The notes under the pieces are model-generated. The model searched no databases, was not told the origin of the DNA, and was given only the letters and a program-made list of their open reading frames with translations. Below are positions 7,801-15,070 of a stretch of 64,000 nt of DNA, piece by piece. Both the position numbers and the translations under genes were made by a program. The DNA lies in NCBI GenBank assembly GCA_948440265.1, contig CAOJOK010000001.1:62001-126000 (forward strand), in the 5' to 3' direction. The stretch's first letter is position 1, and the number at the start of each line of letters is the position of its first letter. Source of the stretch: an uncultured Clostridia bacterium. GTDB lineage: Bacteria; Bacillota; Clostridia; Christensenellales; Pumilibacteraceae.

Positions 7801-9702
7801 GAAGGCGTTGCGATAACCGAAAACGGCGACGGCATATACGACGGCTTCGGAATGCTCGGCGGAGCGGAAAACCGCTTGTTCAATGCACTCGGTATGTGTT
7901 GCTTGAAACGTGCCGACGGAAGCGGCTTTACTTTTTTGAAAAACCCGTGGGACGGAAAGATAACCGAAGAAAAGAGCGTGCTCGATAATATTCCCAACGA
8001 GTTCGTGGCTTTTTCCGAAAACGGCAGACTGTGGAGCGCCGCCGCTCTGCCGCTCGGCGTGAAGGGCGAATCCTACTGCCGCCACGCAAAGAACTTTACG
8101 GAATATGTCTGCGCGTCCAACGGACTGAATATAAGGCAAACGGAGTTTGTGTCCGAAACGGAAAGGGCAAAGATTTGGAGCATACTTTTGGAAAATCCGC
8201 GCAAGAGCGCAAGAAAGATTTGCGTAACGGCTTGCGTTCGCCCGACGCTTGGAGAAAGCTTCCGCACGGGCAAAAACAGTATATTTCTGTCCGACACCGT
8301 GCAAGGAGTCTGCGCCTTAAACAAGCAGACAAACCTGAAAGCGTATCTCGAAACGGACGCCGAAACGATAACCCGTTCGCATACTCTGGATTCGATAATA
8401 GGCGAAAACGGCAGAATATGCAGGTTGTCGGAAATAAAGACGGGCGGCATCGTGCCGGCAATGATAGTATGCGCGGAAATAAAACTGCCGCCGCTGTCAT
8501 CGAAAAAAGTACGGTTTTCGCTTTCGGTCGGGGAGAGCGCGGACTTCGAAAAAAGCAATCTGCCTGCGCGGAAAAATGTATCTCCGTTTACTTTTTCGAC
8601 GGGCACTTTCGACGACGATATATTTGTAAATTCTCTGCCGTACGGCGTGTTGAGCTCCGTTATGTGTAAGCCCGTCTTTCGCGGCGGCGAATTCTGCGAA
8701 GGTGAGCACTATGCGTCGCCGCTTTTGAAAGGTGCGTGTCTGCCTGCGAATCATAAGGACGTTTTCAAAAAAATAATCACGGATGCCTGTGCCAAACGCT
8801 TCGCCTGCGGAGATATAGTTTTGTTCGCGCGCGGAAGCGGCGGAAAACGCGCGGCGCGCCATTCCGCGTCGCTGTTTCTGCCGCTGGCTGTGTCGCGCTA
8901 TATCGACGTCACCGACGAGCGCGACTTGCTTTTCGAGCGCTCTGGTTATGCCGATATGGGAGACGGCGAGAAAGCGTCCGTGCTCGAACACTGTTTGCAG
9001 GCAATCGAAACGTGCTGCGGTGCGGATACGGCGGACTGTTTCGGTATCGATGCCGAACTGCTGCTCATATCGGCGATTGCGGCAATCGTGCCGCTTGTAA
9101 AGGATTCCGAAACCCGCCTGAAACTGTCCGACGAAAAATTGAAAGCGGAAAAGCGTCTGGAAAAAATCGATATCGATTTGCTGACTACGGAAAGCCTGTG
9201 CTGGCTTGTTTTCTGCGGTATCGGCAAGCGAGTGACTTCGGAGCGCCTTTTAAACAGACTGAACGAAAAGTCGGATAACGTGAATATGAAAAAACTTTGG
9301 GTTTGCGCCGCGCTTGTAAAGATAGGCGATACAGAGTCGGCGTATAAAGTTTATCAGTCGCTCAATCCGCTGAAAAAAGACCCTCCGCTCGGCTATATCT
9401 CCGACAACGGACTTTCATCTTCGAGCGACGAGAGCGAGGCGCTGGCATATATTATCGCGTCCGAGCTGTTTTTCGGTTGCAGAATTATGGGCGACAGCCT
9501 TGTGCTGAATCCGCATTTGCCGCAGGGCATTAAAAGAGCCGAAGTCAAATTCGACTGCGAAAATATAAACTTCGACATAGAAATAGATAATACGGGAACG
9601 GGCAATTGGCGCGTGTGTTTGGACGGTATATCGTATAACTGCGACAGCGTCCCGATTGACAGAAAGACAAGCGGCAAGAAAATCGTCCTGAAACGGCGCT
9701 AA
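4834..9702 (+). CDS. Giant membrane protein related to cyclic glucan synthase/GH94, catalytic motifs not recognisable
   Basis: The protein has 1622 residues. The start is a TTG at 4834 behind a strong AAGGAGG (4819-4825). Residues 4-22 form a membrane anchor. Residues 100-320 are helical, with an LPHCGNYPRLYEL segment like the N-terminal region of NdvB-type cyclic beta-1,2-glucan synthases. Membrane segments lie near 347-400, 463-500 and 546-585. From 615 on, beta-sandwich blocks resemble the Glyco_transf_36/GH94 fold (notably NPWDG...LWSAAALPL...YCRHAKNFTEY, 1037-1091), then a helical (alpha/alpha)6-like region. The GT84 synthase domain is absent between the membrane segments. The GH94 hallmarks RDQLQD and GDWNDG are not seen; about 1298-1310 reads LKGACLPANHKDV instead. 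Known family: glucan synthesis or phosphorolysis. Inferred: a non-catalytic carbohydrate-binding or scaffolding role. Enzymatic function should not be assigned. Confidence 0.6.
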   Translation: MNYIISAATLLLVIILFVRTVLPRSTVPMTLAEEIDPKTIEFQLTVLSMNSSDYRRRGGGLAVRRPIGEIRRFLKKTEKKLKSGKRLENYEYTIYKNAENIYKAVDTVEKQSPLFFNLPHCGNYPRLYELCSLAVRSNAGYVDIEMLPSAINIFNEHSPLLYAEIIALKAMISFCVLEQIAALCAKSEALSKIISRAEYDAERERIDLTSLKRNAYVFHYCERIDGSIARRFSAICAENGIDVWARCKDFEAELSNYALIASGATQSLMQISERLTDDLRNKLYSGYNYFSAAYGNDFERLSATEQSVRLNAFSVYCRRKKTDEISAIKKVNRADARAVTDRVSPSTAALVLSLCFALIIGLLPIFVTLAFSRIAALPCAVLSLPIALSAAFVILRFMAVSTFEKLKLSAAKAVGHRERKAEFASDYALPAPRRKIDSEHTPVTFSARINIFYNIVSKLNSAVSIVAPPCALILVFLSPLYSPLWLLGAFSREIVCFLFELRAAFTSEQAVFSKIASALYFACELPSKAVKVFFSGKKKMPKQLGITAQLAAAVGLFAIALFAEYAALYYVLAAAFASVPLVSYTRQNIAIQKRTRKTKPLLPPIDKEKTYENRGTYPRLRFIIGDRYFATISDGGDVFDFFDGSPLFEKMKLYLLKNGSRIPLDIVPPFKVSRGKAINEAVADGERFTVTTSAGKDGKKITVDSKSGGDFTLLIAHSLADDSTIDDSKCELPNCNCAAIRQKAENSPRYVCAAVRNTVPIKAVADDGEFAYGVKNGLTTVFAVRVKSENGRAETVFAAGYDFDRTAKNASCVFKTGFDDRAEAKAAAQSEFLKYPFDIAQTASFILYGRCMYSDSELNKIIDLNSNTLLCYQRSGGGLSRLHGKLKGLSELKKTGMKFNVAVACFDDSGSVKSTRNKVDLMFEEFSLDRRGRAVCVDCEGNERLFRALKYAAPDIDSLHFTAHTFDPELKVCKKAGAKLQYPCANIKGEGVAITENGDGIYDGFGMLGGAENRLFNALGMCCLKRADGSGFTFLKNPWDGKITEEKSVLDNIPNEFVAFSENGRLWSAAALPLGVKGESYCRHAKNFTEYVCASNGLNIRQTEFVSETERAKIWSILLENPRKSARKICVTACVRPTLGESFRTGKNSIFLSDTVQGVCALNKQTNLKAYLETDAETITRSHTLDSIIGENGRICRLSEIKTGGIVPAMIVCAEIKLPPLSSKKVRFSLSVGESADFEKSNLPARKNVSPFTFSTGTFDDDIFVNSLPYGVLSSVMCKPVFRGGEFCEGEHYASPLLKGACLPANHKDVFKKIITDACAKRFACGDIVLFARGSGGKRAARHSASLFLPLAVSRYIDVTDERDLLFERSGYADMGDGEKASVLEHCLQAIETCCGADTADCFGIDAELLLISAIAAIVPLVKDSETRLKLSDEKLKAEKRLEKIDIDLLTTESLCWLVFCGIGKRVTSERLLNRLNEKSDNVNMKKLWVCAALVKIGDTESAYKVYQSLNPLKKDPPLGYISDNGLSSSSDESEALAYIIASELFFGCRIMGDSLVLNPHLPQGIKRAEVKFDCENINFDIEIDNTGTGNWRVCLDGISYNCDSVPIDRKTSGKKIVLKRR

Positions 9703-9716
9703 AAGTATTCAAATAA

Positions 9717-9745
9717 TTGCGTTTATGCGTCGACTGTGCTATACT
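9717..9745 (+). promoter_or_regulatory. Sigma-A promoter placing rarA start codon at +1
   Basis: TTGCGT (9717-9722), 17-nt spacer, TATACT (9740-9745). The best rarA ATG (9752) is 6 nt downstream of the -10, about where transcription should start, and no Shine-Dalgarno site precedes it. A leaderless message is predicted. Confidence 0.55.
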
Positions 9746-9751
9746 TTCCGT

Positions 9752-11047
9752 ATGGATTTATTTGATTTTACGGAAAACACATCGGTCAACGCTCCGCTTG
9801 CGGACAGAATGCGTCCGCGCAGTTTAAGCGAGTTTATCGGACAGGAACACATTGTCGGGGAAGGCAGTCTGCTGTCTCGGGCAATAAAGGCAGACAAGCT
9901 CGGCAGCTGTATTTTTTACGGTCCGCCGGGCACGGGGAAAACCACGCTCGCGTCCATAATAGCGGCTGAAACAAAGGGCGTGTTCGAAAAACTGAACGCC
10001 GTGTCTTGCGGCGTCGCAGATGCCAAACGCGTCATAGACGAAGCGGAAAAGCGCAGAAAGATGTACGGCAAAAAGACCTATCTTCTGCTGGACGAGTGCC
10101 ACCGTTGGAACAAGGCGCAGTCGGACAGCGTGCTTGCCGCGATTGAAAATGGCAATATAATTTTTATAGGCTCGACAACGGAAAATCCGTACTTTTCTAT
10201 GACGAGAGCCATCGTTTCGCGTTGCCGTGTTTTCGAACTCAAACCGCTGACGGAAGCGGACGTCATAAAAGGACTGAAAAGAGCGGTATCCGACGAAAAG
10301 CGCGGACTCGGCTCTATGGGCATAATTGTGGACGAAGACGCTTACGAAACCATAGCTTGGGGCGCAAACGGCGATTTGAGAAACGCGCTCAACGGTTTGG
10401 AGCTTGCCGCCCTTACCACGCCGCCCGACAGCGGCGGACATATCCGCATAGATAAGAAGACAGCTTCGCAGTCGGTGCAGAAGCGAACAATATCAGTGGA
10501 CGAAACCAAATATTACGATATGCTGTCCGCATTCTGCAAGTCCCTGCGCGGAAGCGACGCCGACGCCGCACTATATTGGGCAGTCGCTCTGATAAAGAGC
10601 GGTTGCGACCCGATGATAATATTGCGCCGTATGATAACGCACGCCAGCGAAGACGTGGGTCTTGCCGATTCTTCGGCACTTGGCGTTGCCGTAAACGCCT
10701 GCCTTGCCTATGAACGGCTCGGACAGACCGAAGGGCTTATTCCTATGGCCCACGCGATAATTTATATTTGCAGTGCGCCCAAGTCGTGCTCTGTGGTAAA
10801 GGCACTGTCGGCAGTGCAAAAAACGGTGGAAGAAAAAGCGGACTTCGACGTGCCGCCTCATCTTTTGAATAGAGAGAGCCCGCATATGAACAGACAGCAG
10901 CCGCTGTATAAATATCCGCACGATTACGGCGGTTATGTGAAACAGCAGTATCTGCCCGATTCGTTAAAATCGGAAAAGTTCTATTTCCCGAGCGATAACG
11001 GCGACGAAAAGAAGATTGCGGAATTTCTGAAACAGCTCGGTTTCTAA
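9752..11047 (+). CDS. rarA: Replication-associated recombination protein A (MgsA/RarA AAA+ ATPase)
   Basis: Clamp-loader-like AAA+ ATPase acting at stalled replication forks. From ATG 9752 it has 431 residues: N-terminal PLADRMRPRSLSEFIGQ block typical of the family, Walker A GPPGTGKTT, Walker B LLLDECHRWNKAQ (usually DEIHRFNKAQ), sensor-1 IGSTTENPYFS, then the C-terminal tetramerisation domain ending in YKYPHDYGGYVKQQYLP. An in-frame upstream ATG at 9725 would overlap the promoter and add ten residues unlike the family, so 9752 is preferred. It has its own promoter and stands alone between the GH94-like gene and the ABC operon. Confidence 0.93.
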   Translation: MDLFDFTENTSVNAPLADRMRPRSLSEFIGQEHIVGEGSLLSRAIKADKLGSCIFYGPPGTGKTTLASIIAAETKGVFEKLNAVSCGVADAKRVIDEAEKRRKMYGKKTYLLLDECHRWNKAQSDSVLAAIENGNIIFIGSTTENPYFSMTRAIVSRCRVFELKPLTEADVIKGLKRAVSDEKRGLGSMGIIVDEDAYETIAWGANGDLRNALNGLELAALTTPPDSGGHIRIDKKTASQSVQKRTISVDETKYYDMLSAFCKSLRGSDADAALYWAVALIKSGCDPMIILRRMITHASEDVGLADSSALGVAVNACLAYERLGQTEGLIPMAHAIIYICSAPKSCSVVKALSAVQKTVEEKADFDVPPHLLNRESPHMNRQQPLYKYPHDYGGYVKQQYLPDSLKSEKFYFPSDNGDEKKIAEFLKQLGF

Positions 11048-11140
11048 TCGTTTTTTAATAAGCGTTTAATATATCTTTCAAATAAAAGGATTACAATCGG
11101 AATATAGAATACGGCATTTCGATAAAGGAGACAGGAAATA

Positions 11141-11917
11141 ATGCTGGATATAAAAAACCTGACAAAGGTATACGGAAAGAGCGACGTCAAAGCTCTGGAC
11201 AACGTAACGCTGAAATTGAACGAAGGCGAGATATTCGGCTTTCTCGGACCCAACGGCGCAGGCAAGACCACTATGATAAAAGTGCTGACAGGCATACTTC
11301 CTTTCAACGAGGGCAGCGTGGAAATCTGCGGCGCGGATATAAAGCGCAACCCGAAAGCGGCAAAGATGAACATCGGATACGTTCCCGACAGCCATATCAT
11401 ATTCGATAAACTCTCGGGACGGGAATATGTGGATTTTATGGCGGACATATACGGAGTGGGTGTCGAGGAGAGAAAAGCGCGCGCGGAAAAACTGCTTGCG
11501 TCGTTTTCGCTGACCGAAGACTTCGACCGCCCCATAAAAGACTATTCGCACGGTATGAAACAGAAAATCAGTATTATCGGCGCGCTCATTCACAATCCCA
11601 AACTGTGGGTGCTCGACGAGCCTATGACGGGATTGGACCCGCAGTCGGCGTTCGAGCTTAAAGAGCTTATGCGCAAACACTGCGACGGCGGCAATACCGT
11701 GTTTTTCTCCACGCACGTCTTGGACGCCGCGGAAAAAATCTGCGACCGTATCGGCATAATCGTAAAGGGCAGGCTGGTTATGGCAGGCAGTATGGACGAG
11801 ATACGCGAAGCCTCCAAAGACGGCTCTTTGGAGGAGTTCTTCCTTTCCGTCGCGGCAACCCCGAGTTCGGAAATGGCGGCGGCAAAGACGGAGCAGGGCG
11901 GAACGGCAAAGGAATAA
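11141..11917 (+). CDS. ABC transporter ATP-binding protein
   Basis: The protein has 258 residues and supplies ATP hydrolysis for an ABC-2-type exporter. Walker A GPNGAGKTT is near residue 44, signature YSHGMKQKISI near 137, Walker B LWVLDEP near 155, and the switch His in FFSTHVLD. The C-terminal 30 residues are an Ala/Ser/Gly-rich tail. Its ATG follows AAAGGAG (11126) by a normal distance. The stop lies 4 nt before the permease gene, so the pair forms one operon. Substrate cannot be read from the sequence. Related pairs export antibiotics or lipids or act in cell-envelope stress. Confidence 0.9.
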   Translation: MLDIKNLTKVYGKSDVKALDNVTLKLNEGEIFGFLGPNGAGKTTMIKVLTGILPFNEGSVEICGADIKRNPKAAKMNIGYVPDSHIIFDKLSGREYVDFMADIYGVGVEERKARAEKLLASFSLTEDFDRPIKDYSHGMKQKISIIGALIHNPKLWVLDEPMTGLDPQSAFELKELMRKHCDGGNTVFFSTHVLDAAEKICDRIGIIVKGRLVMAGSMDEIREASKDGSLEEFFLSVAATPSSEMAAAKTEQGGTAKE

Positions 11918-11921
11918 ATTT

Positions 11922-13619
11922 ATGAAAAATTATTTCATAGTAATGCGTATGCTTGTCAAAAATATGTTCAAGAAAAACCCGGGCGAAAAGAAAGGGCTGA
12001 AGATATTTACGGGCATATCGATAGCGATACTGTATTTGTTTATAATGTTCGGTATGATATCGACTATCGTAATGGTCGCGCCGACGGTGGGCGAGTACGG
12101 CTTGCAATCGGACGTTTTGACGCTGATTTTCGGTATAGCGGTTATGATAATACTGTTTTTCGGCATAACGCAGATATTGACGGGACTGTATTTTTCCAAA
12201 GATACGGAGTTTTTTCTGTCCCTGCCGATATCGACTGGAACGGTTTATTTCGCCAAAATATCCGTCATATATCTCGGTATGATGACGGTGGAAGCGGCGG
12301 TTATGATACCGTGCCTTGTCGTTATGGGCATAATGCTGAAAATGTCCGCGCTGTACTATATAATCGGTCTTGTCGCGGCGCTGTTTCTGCCTGCATTGCC
12401 GCTTATGCTTGCGTCGATAATAGCAATGCCGCTGATGTTTTTGGTGTCGTCATTCAAAAATAAGGGCGCTATGACGTCGATAGTCACGCTGATTTTATTT
12501 GCGCTTGCTTTCGGCGCATACTATTTTGTGGTAATGCAGATATCGGGCGGAGTTTCCGACCCCGATTCGGGTATAGATTTTTCGCAGTTGATACTGTCGT
12601 TCAAAGAATCGCTTTCAAAGATGTCGGATATTCTCCTGCCGCTGTCGGCGATTGCCCGTTTGGCGACGCTGACTCCCGTATACGGATTAAGCGTCGGATT
12701 GTCCGCACTCGTCAACGCGCTCATATTCATAGGCTTTACTGCAGTTCTTGCGGCAATTGCCTTCGGCGTAAGCAGCGCCGTCTATAAGCGCGGTGTCACC
12801 AAAATGGTGGAAGGCACAAATAAGCGCGATTCCGCCAAAAAGCGCGAGTATAAAAGCAGCGGCGGAGCAATCAAAGCCCTTGTGTCAAAGGAATGGCGGC
12901 AGACTCTGCGCACCCCTGCGTTTGCTTTAAACTGCCTTATGTTTTTGGTGCTGGTTCCCATTATAGTTGCGGTATTAAACGTGACCAACGGACAGGGCGC
13001 AATGGAAGACGGCACGGATATGCAGTTCGGTTATTTGAGTTTGTTTATGATTATGATGATGGGCATAGGTATGAATTACGGCGCCTGCACCTGCATAACG
13101 AGAGAGGGCGAAACGTTTGCCTTTTCCAAATCCCTGCCGGTAGATTATTCGGACTTGATAAAGTCGAAACAGATTTTATATATAGTTCTCGGCTATATCT
13201 GCATTGTTTTGTCAACCGCGGTAATGTTGATTTTCAGCCGCGACGTATTCCTGTTTATTCTGTCGCTGGGGCTGTTCATACCGTACAATATCGCTTATGT
13301 GAATTTTGCCATATTGCACGACTTATCCGGTCCTCGCCTGAAATGGACCAATCCGAAAGAAGCGACAAAGCGCGATATCAAAGGTATGGTGCCGTTCTTT
13401 ATAAATATGGGCGTAAGTATGGTGTTTCTGTTTGCGACGTGGGTTCCCGCTCTGCTGCTTAGTACGGCGCAGGCGGAAGGCGTGCCGACCGTTCTGTTTT
13501 CGGCAATCTATATCGCAGGCTGGACGGTGTTTTATATTGTCGCGATTGTGCTTGCGATAGTCTCTCATCTCAAACTGAAAAAATCCGCTGCGCGTCTCTG
13601 CGAAAGGGTGGAGATATAG
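11922..13619 (+). CDS. ABC-2-type exporter permease
   Basis: The protein has 565 residues and about 12 hydrophobic segments in two halves: residues 25-60, 75-95, 110-165, 170-205 and 250-290, then a polar loop (about 290-320, NKRDSAKKREYKSSGG), and a second half from 335 to 555. This full-length layout matches single-gene ABC-2 permeases that pair with one ATPase. It is co-transcribed with the ATPase gene upstream, with SD AAAGGA in the end of that gene. A hairpin terminator follows at 13636. Transported compound unknown. Confidence 0.85.
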   Translation: MKNYFIVMRMLVKNMFKKNPGEKKGLKIFTGISIAILYLFIMFGMISTIVMVAPTVGEYGLQSDVLTLIFGIAVMIILFFGITQILTGLYFSKDTEFFLSLPISTGTVYFAKISVIYLGMMTVEAAVMIPCLVVMGIMLKMSALYYIIGLVAALFLPALPLMLASIIAMPLMFLVSSFKNKGAMTSIVTLILFALAFGAYYFVVMQISGGVSDPDSGIDFSQLILSFKESLSKMSDILLPLSAIARLATLTPVYGLSVGLSALVNALIFIGFTAVLAAIAFGVSSAVYKRGVTKMVEGTNKRDSAKKREYKSSGGAIKALVSKEWRQTLRTPAFALNCLMFLVLVPIIVAVLNVTNGQGAMEDGTDMQFGYLSLFMIMMMGIGMNYGACTCITREGETFAFSKSLPVDYSDLIKSKQILYIVLGYICIVLSTAVMLIFSRDVFLFILSLGLFIPYNIAYVNFAILHDLSGPRLKWTNPKEATKRDIKGMVPFFINMGVSMVFLFATWVPALLLSTAQAEGVPTVLFSAIYIAGWTVFYIVAIVLAIVSHLKLKKSAARLCERVEI

Positions 13620-13635
13620 TGTCCAAAATAAAAGC

Positions 13636-13656
13636 GCGCCGTCCGTTTGACGGCGC
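13636..13656. terminator. Bidirectional terminator between convergent genes
   Basis: GCGCCGTC (13636-13643), 5-nt loop, GACGGCGC (13649-13656): a perfect 8-bp stem between the ABC permease and the convergent GtrA-like gene. Short T-rich tracts on the + side and TTTT reading the minus strand fit termination from both directions. Confidence 0.7.
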
Positions 13657-13674
13657 ACTGTTTGATTTTCGGAA

Positions 13675-14199
13675 TTAAAGCTGTATCGTGTTTTCGTCGT
13701 CGCGTATGAGCGCGATATTGAAAATAAAATACTTTCTCGTAAAGAAATTGAACAGGGCGACCAAAATCGTCGTGACAATCTTAACCCACCATACGTTTCC
13801 GGAAAGCACCGCAAAACCTATAAGAGAAGCGAGAGTGGTGATTGCCAAACCTATTCCGGCAAACAAAGCGAACTTCAAAAGTCCTTTTTTGTTTCGCCCG
13901 ACGTTGCCGTATTCGTAAACAAAGAAACAGCACATCACATAGTTGAATACGAACGAAATCACAAAGCCCAAAATGTTGGCAAGAAGATAAATGGAAGTGG
14001 GGGGATTGTGCGGCTCGCCCGAAATAGTCGTGCCGAGAAATACCGAAAAGAAATTGGGATAATATTCGTGTCCTTCGATGTATAAAACGACGGCAACGAC
14101 CAAAAAGTCGATTGCGCCGCCGACAAAGCCTATTATAACCGACTTTATAAATTCTTTGCGTGCGCGCTTGTTTTTTAATGCGTTGAAAAACTCGTTCAT
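13675..14199 (-). CDS. GtrA-like four-helix membrane protein
   Basis: The protein has 174 residues and four transmembrane segments (about residues 18-40, 68-92, 105-130 and 135-155). The N-terminal KNKRARKEFIKSVIIGFVGGAIDFLV and C-terminal NFFTRKYFIFN motifs are typical of the GtrA/DPMS family, whose members help move polyprenol-linked sugars across the membrane or anchor glycosyltransferases. The loop between helices 1 and 2 is long (about 30 residues). The ATG at 14199 overlaps the stop of the upstream GDPD-like gene by 4 nt, so both are made from one minus-strand message. No glycosyltransferase is adjacent, so the sugar is unknown. Confidence 0.75.
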   Translation of the reverse strand: MNEFFNALKNKRARKEFIKSVIIGFVGGAIDFLVVAVVLYIEGHEYYPNFFSVFLGTTISGEPHNPPTSIYLLANILGFVISFVFNYVMCCFFVYEYGNVGRNKKGLLKFALFAGIGLAITTLASLIGFAVLSGNVWWVKIVTTILVALFNFFTRKYFIFNIALIRDDENTIQL

Positions 14200-14927
14200 T
14201 TCACGCAGTCCGGAATGAATTTTTCGAATATGATATTGTCGCAGTATTCGGAAATCTTGTCGGACTGACTTTGACTGCGTACGGGCTGCGCAAGAGTGGG
14301 CAAGCCGAGTTTGGATACATATTTACTGGGCAAAAGCTCTGCGTTGTAAGTAATGAAGTCGGGCTGCGAAACCTTGTTCAGCGACATTTTCGTGAGAGCG
14401 CGCCGCTTGAAGAAAGACGGCATCTCTTTTTTTGTGAATACGGTAGACATCTGTCCGCGCATAACGTGCGGAGCATTCTGCTTGAAGTATCCGAGAGAAT
14501 AGGGGTTGAAAGACTGAACGGCAAAATCACCGCCGTATGTTCTCAATATTTCTTCCGTGCGCTTTTCCAAACGTCCGATTTTATCTTCGCTCTCGATTTC
14601 CACCAAAAGCGGAACTTTCCCGTTTACAAGTTCGAGCACTTCTTCCAGTGTGGGAATCACAAACTCCGTATCGCACAAATGCACGTCTTTCAACTGACTT
14701 GTTTCCAGTGTGCTTACATAACCGTCCTTGCCGGTCATACGGCTCAATTTACTGTCTTTGAATACGACGACGTTGCCGTCGTTTATGCACTGAACTTCGA
14801 ATTTAATCGGAAAGCCCTGACTGATTGCATTCTCAAAAGCGCCCGCGGAATTTTCGGGCAGTTCTGCGTTGTGCAGTCCTCTGTGCGCAATCGGCTTTTT
14901 GAATAGGCAACTGTCGAGTATACTCAT
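14196..14927 (-). CDS. Glycerophosphodiester phosphodiesterase-like protein with altered active site
   Basis: The protein has 243 residues and a GDPD-type TIM barrel: AHRGLHNAELPENSAGAFENA (first catalytic His15, PEN motif) and LLVEIES (Glu110) are kept. In active GDPDs the next strand reads ElDV...DG..VvfHD. Here it is KFEVQCINDGNVVVFKD, so the two metal ligands become Lys42 and Glu44 and the second catalytic His becomes Lys57. This suggests weak, altered or no phosphodiesterase activity. The gene has its own minus-strand promoter and GAGGT ribosome site, and is coupled to the GtrA-like gene downstream. A role in envelope glycolipid or teichoic-acid metabolism is inference only. Confidence 0.7.
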   Translation of the reverse strand: MSILDSCLFKKPIAHRGLHNAELPENSAGAFENAISQGFPIKFEVQCINDGNVVVFKDSKLSRMTGKDGYVSTLETSQLKDVHLCDTEFVIPTLEEVLELVNGKVPLLVEIESEDKIGRLEKRTEEILRTYGGDFAVQSFNPYSLGYFKQNAPHVMRGQMSTVFTKKEMPSFFKRRALTKMSLNKVSQPDFITYNAELLPSKYVSKLGLPTLAQPVRSQSQSDKISEYCDNIIFEKFIPDCVK

Positions 14928-14956
14928 AGTTTACCTCGCAAATTAAATACCAATAT

Positions 14957-14985
14957 ATTATAATGGTTTTTTGAAAATAAGGCAA
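14957..14985 (-). promoter_or_regulatory. Sigma-A promoter of the GDPD-like/GtrA-like pair
   Basis: Minus strand: TTGCCT (14985-14980), 17-nt spacer, TATAAT (14962-14957). It is divergent from the lepA promoter about 75 bp away. Confidence 0.75.
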
Positions 14986-15035
14986 GCGATTTGCCCGCAT
15001 TTTGCCGTAAGCTGCTCTTTATAAGCGTAAAACAA

Positions 15036-15064
15036 TTGCAATTTGACCGTTTTTGTTGTATAAT
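15036..15064 (+). promoter_or_regulatory. Sigma-A promoter placing lepA start codon at +1
   Basis: TTGCAA (15036-15041), 17-nt spacer, TATAAT (15059-15064). The lepA ATG at 15071 is 6 nt beyond the -10 and has no Shine-Dalgarno site, so the mRNA is predicted to be leaderless. Confidence 0.65.
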
Positions 15065-15070
15065 CGAGAT

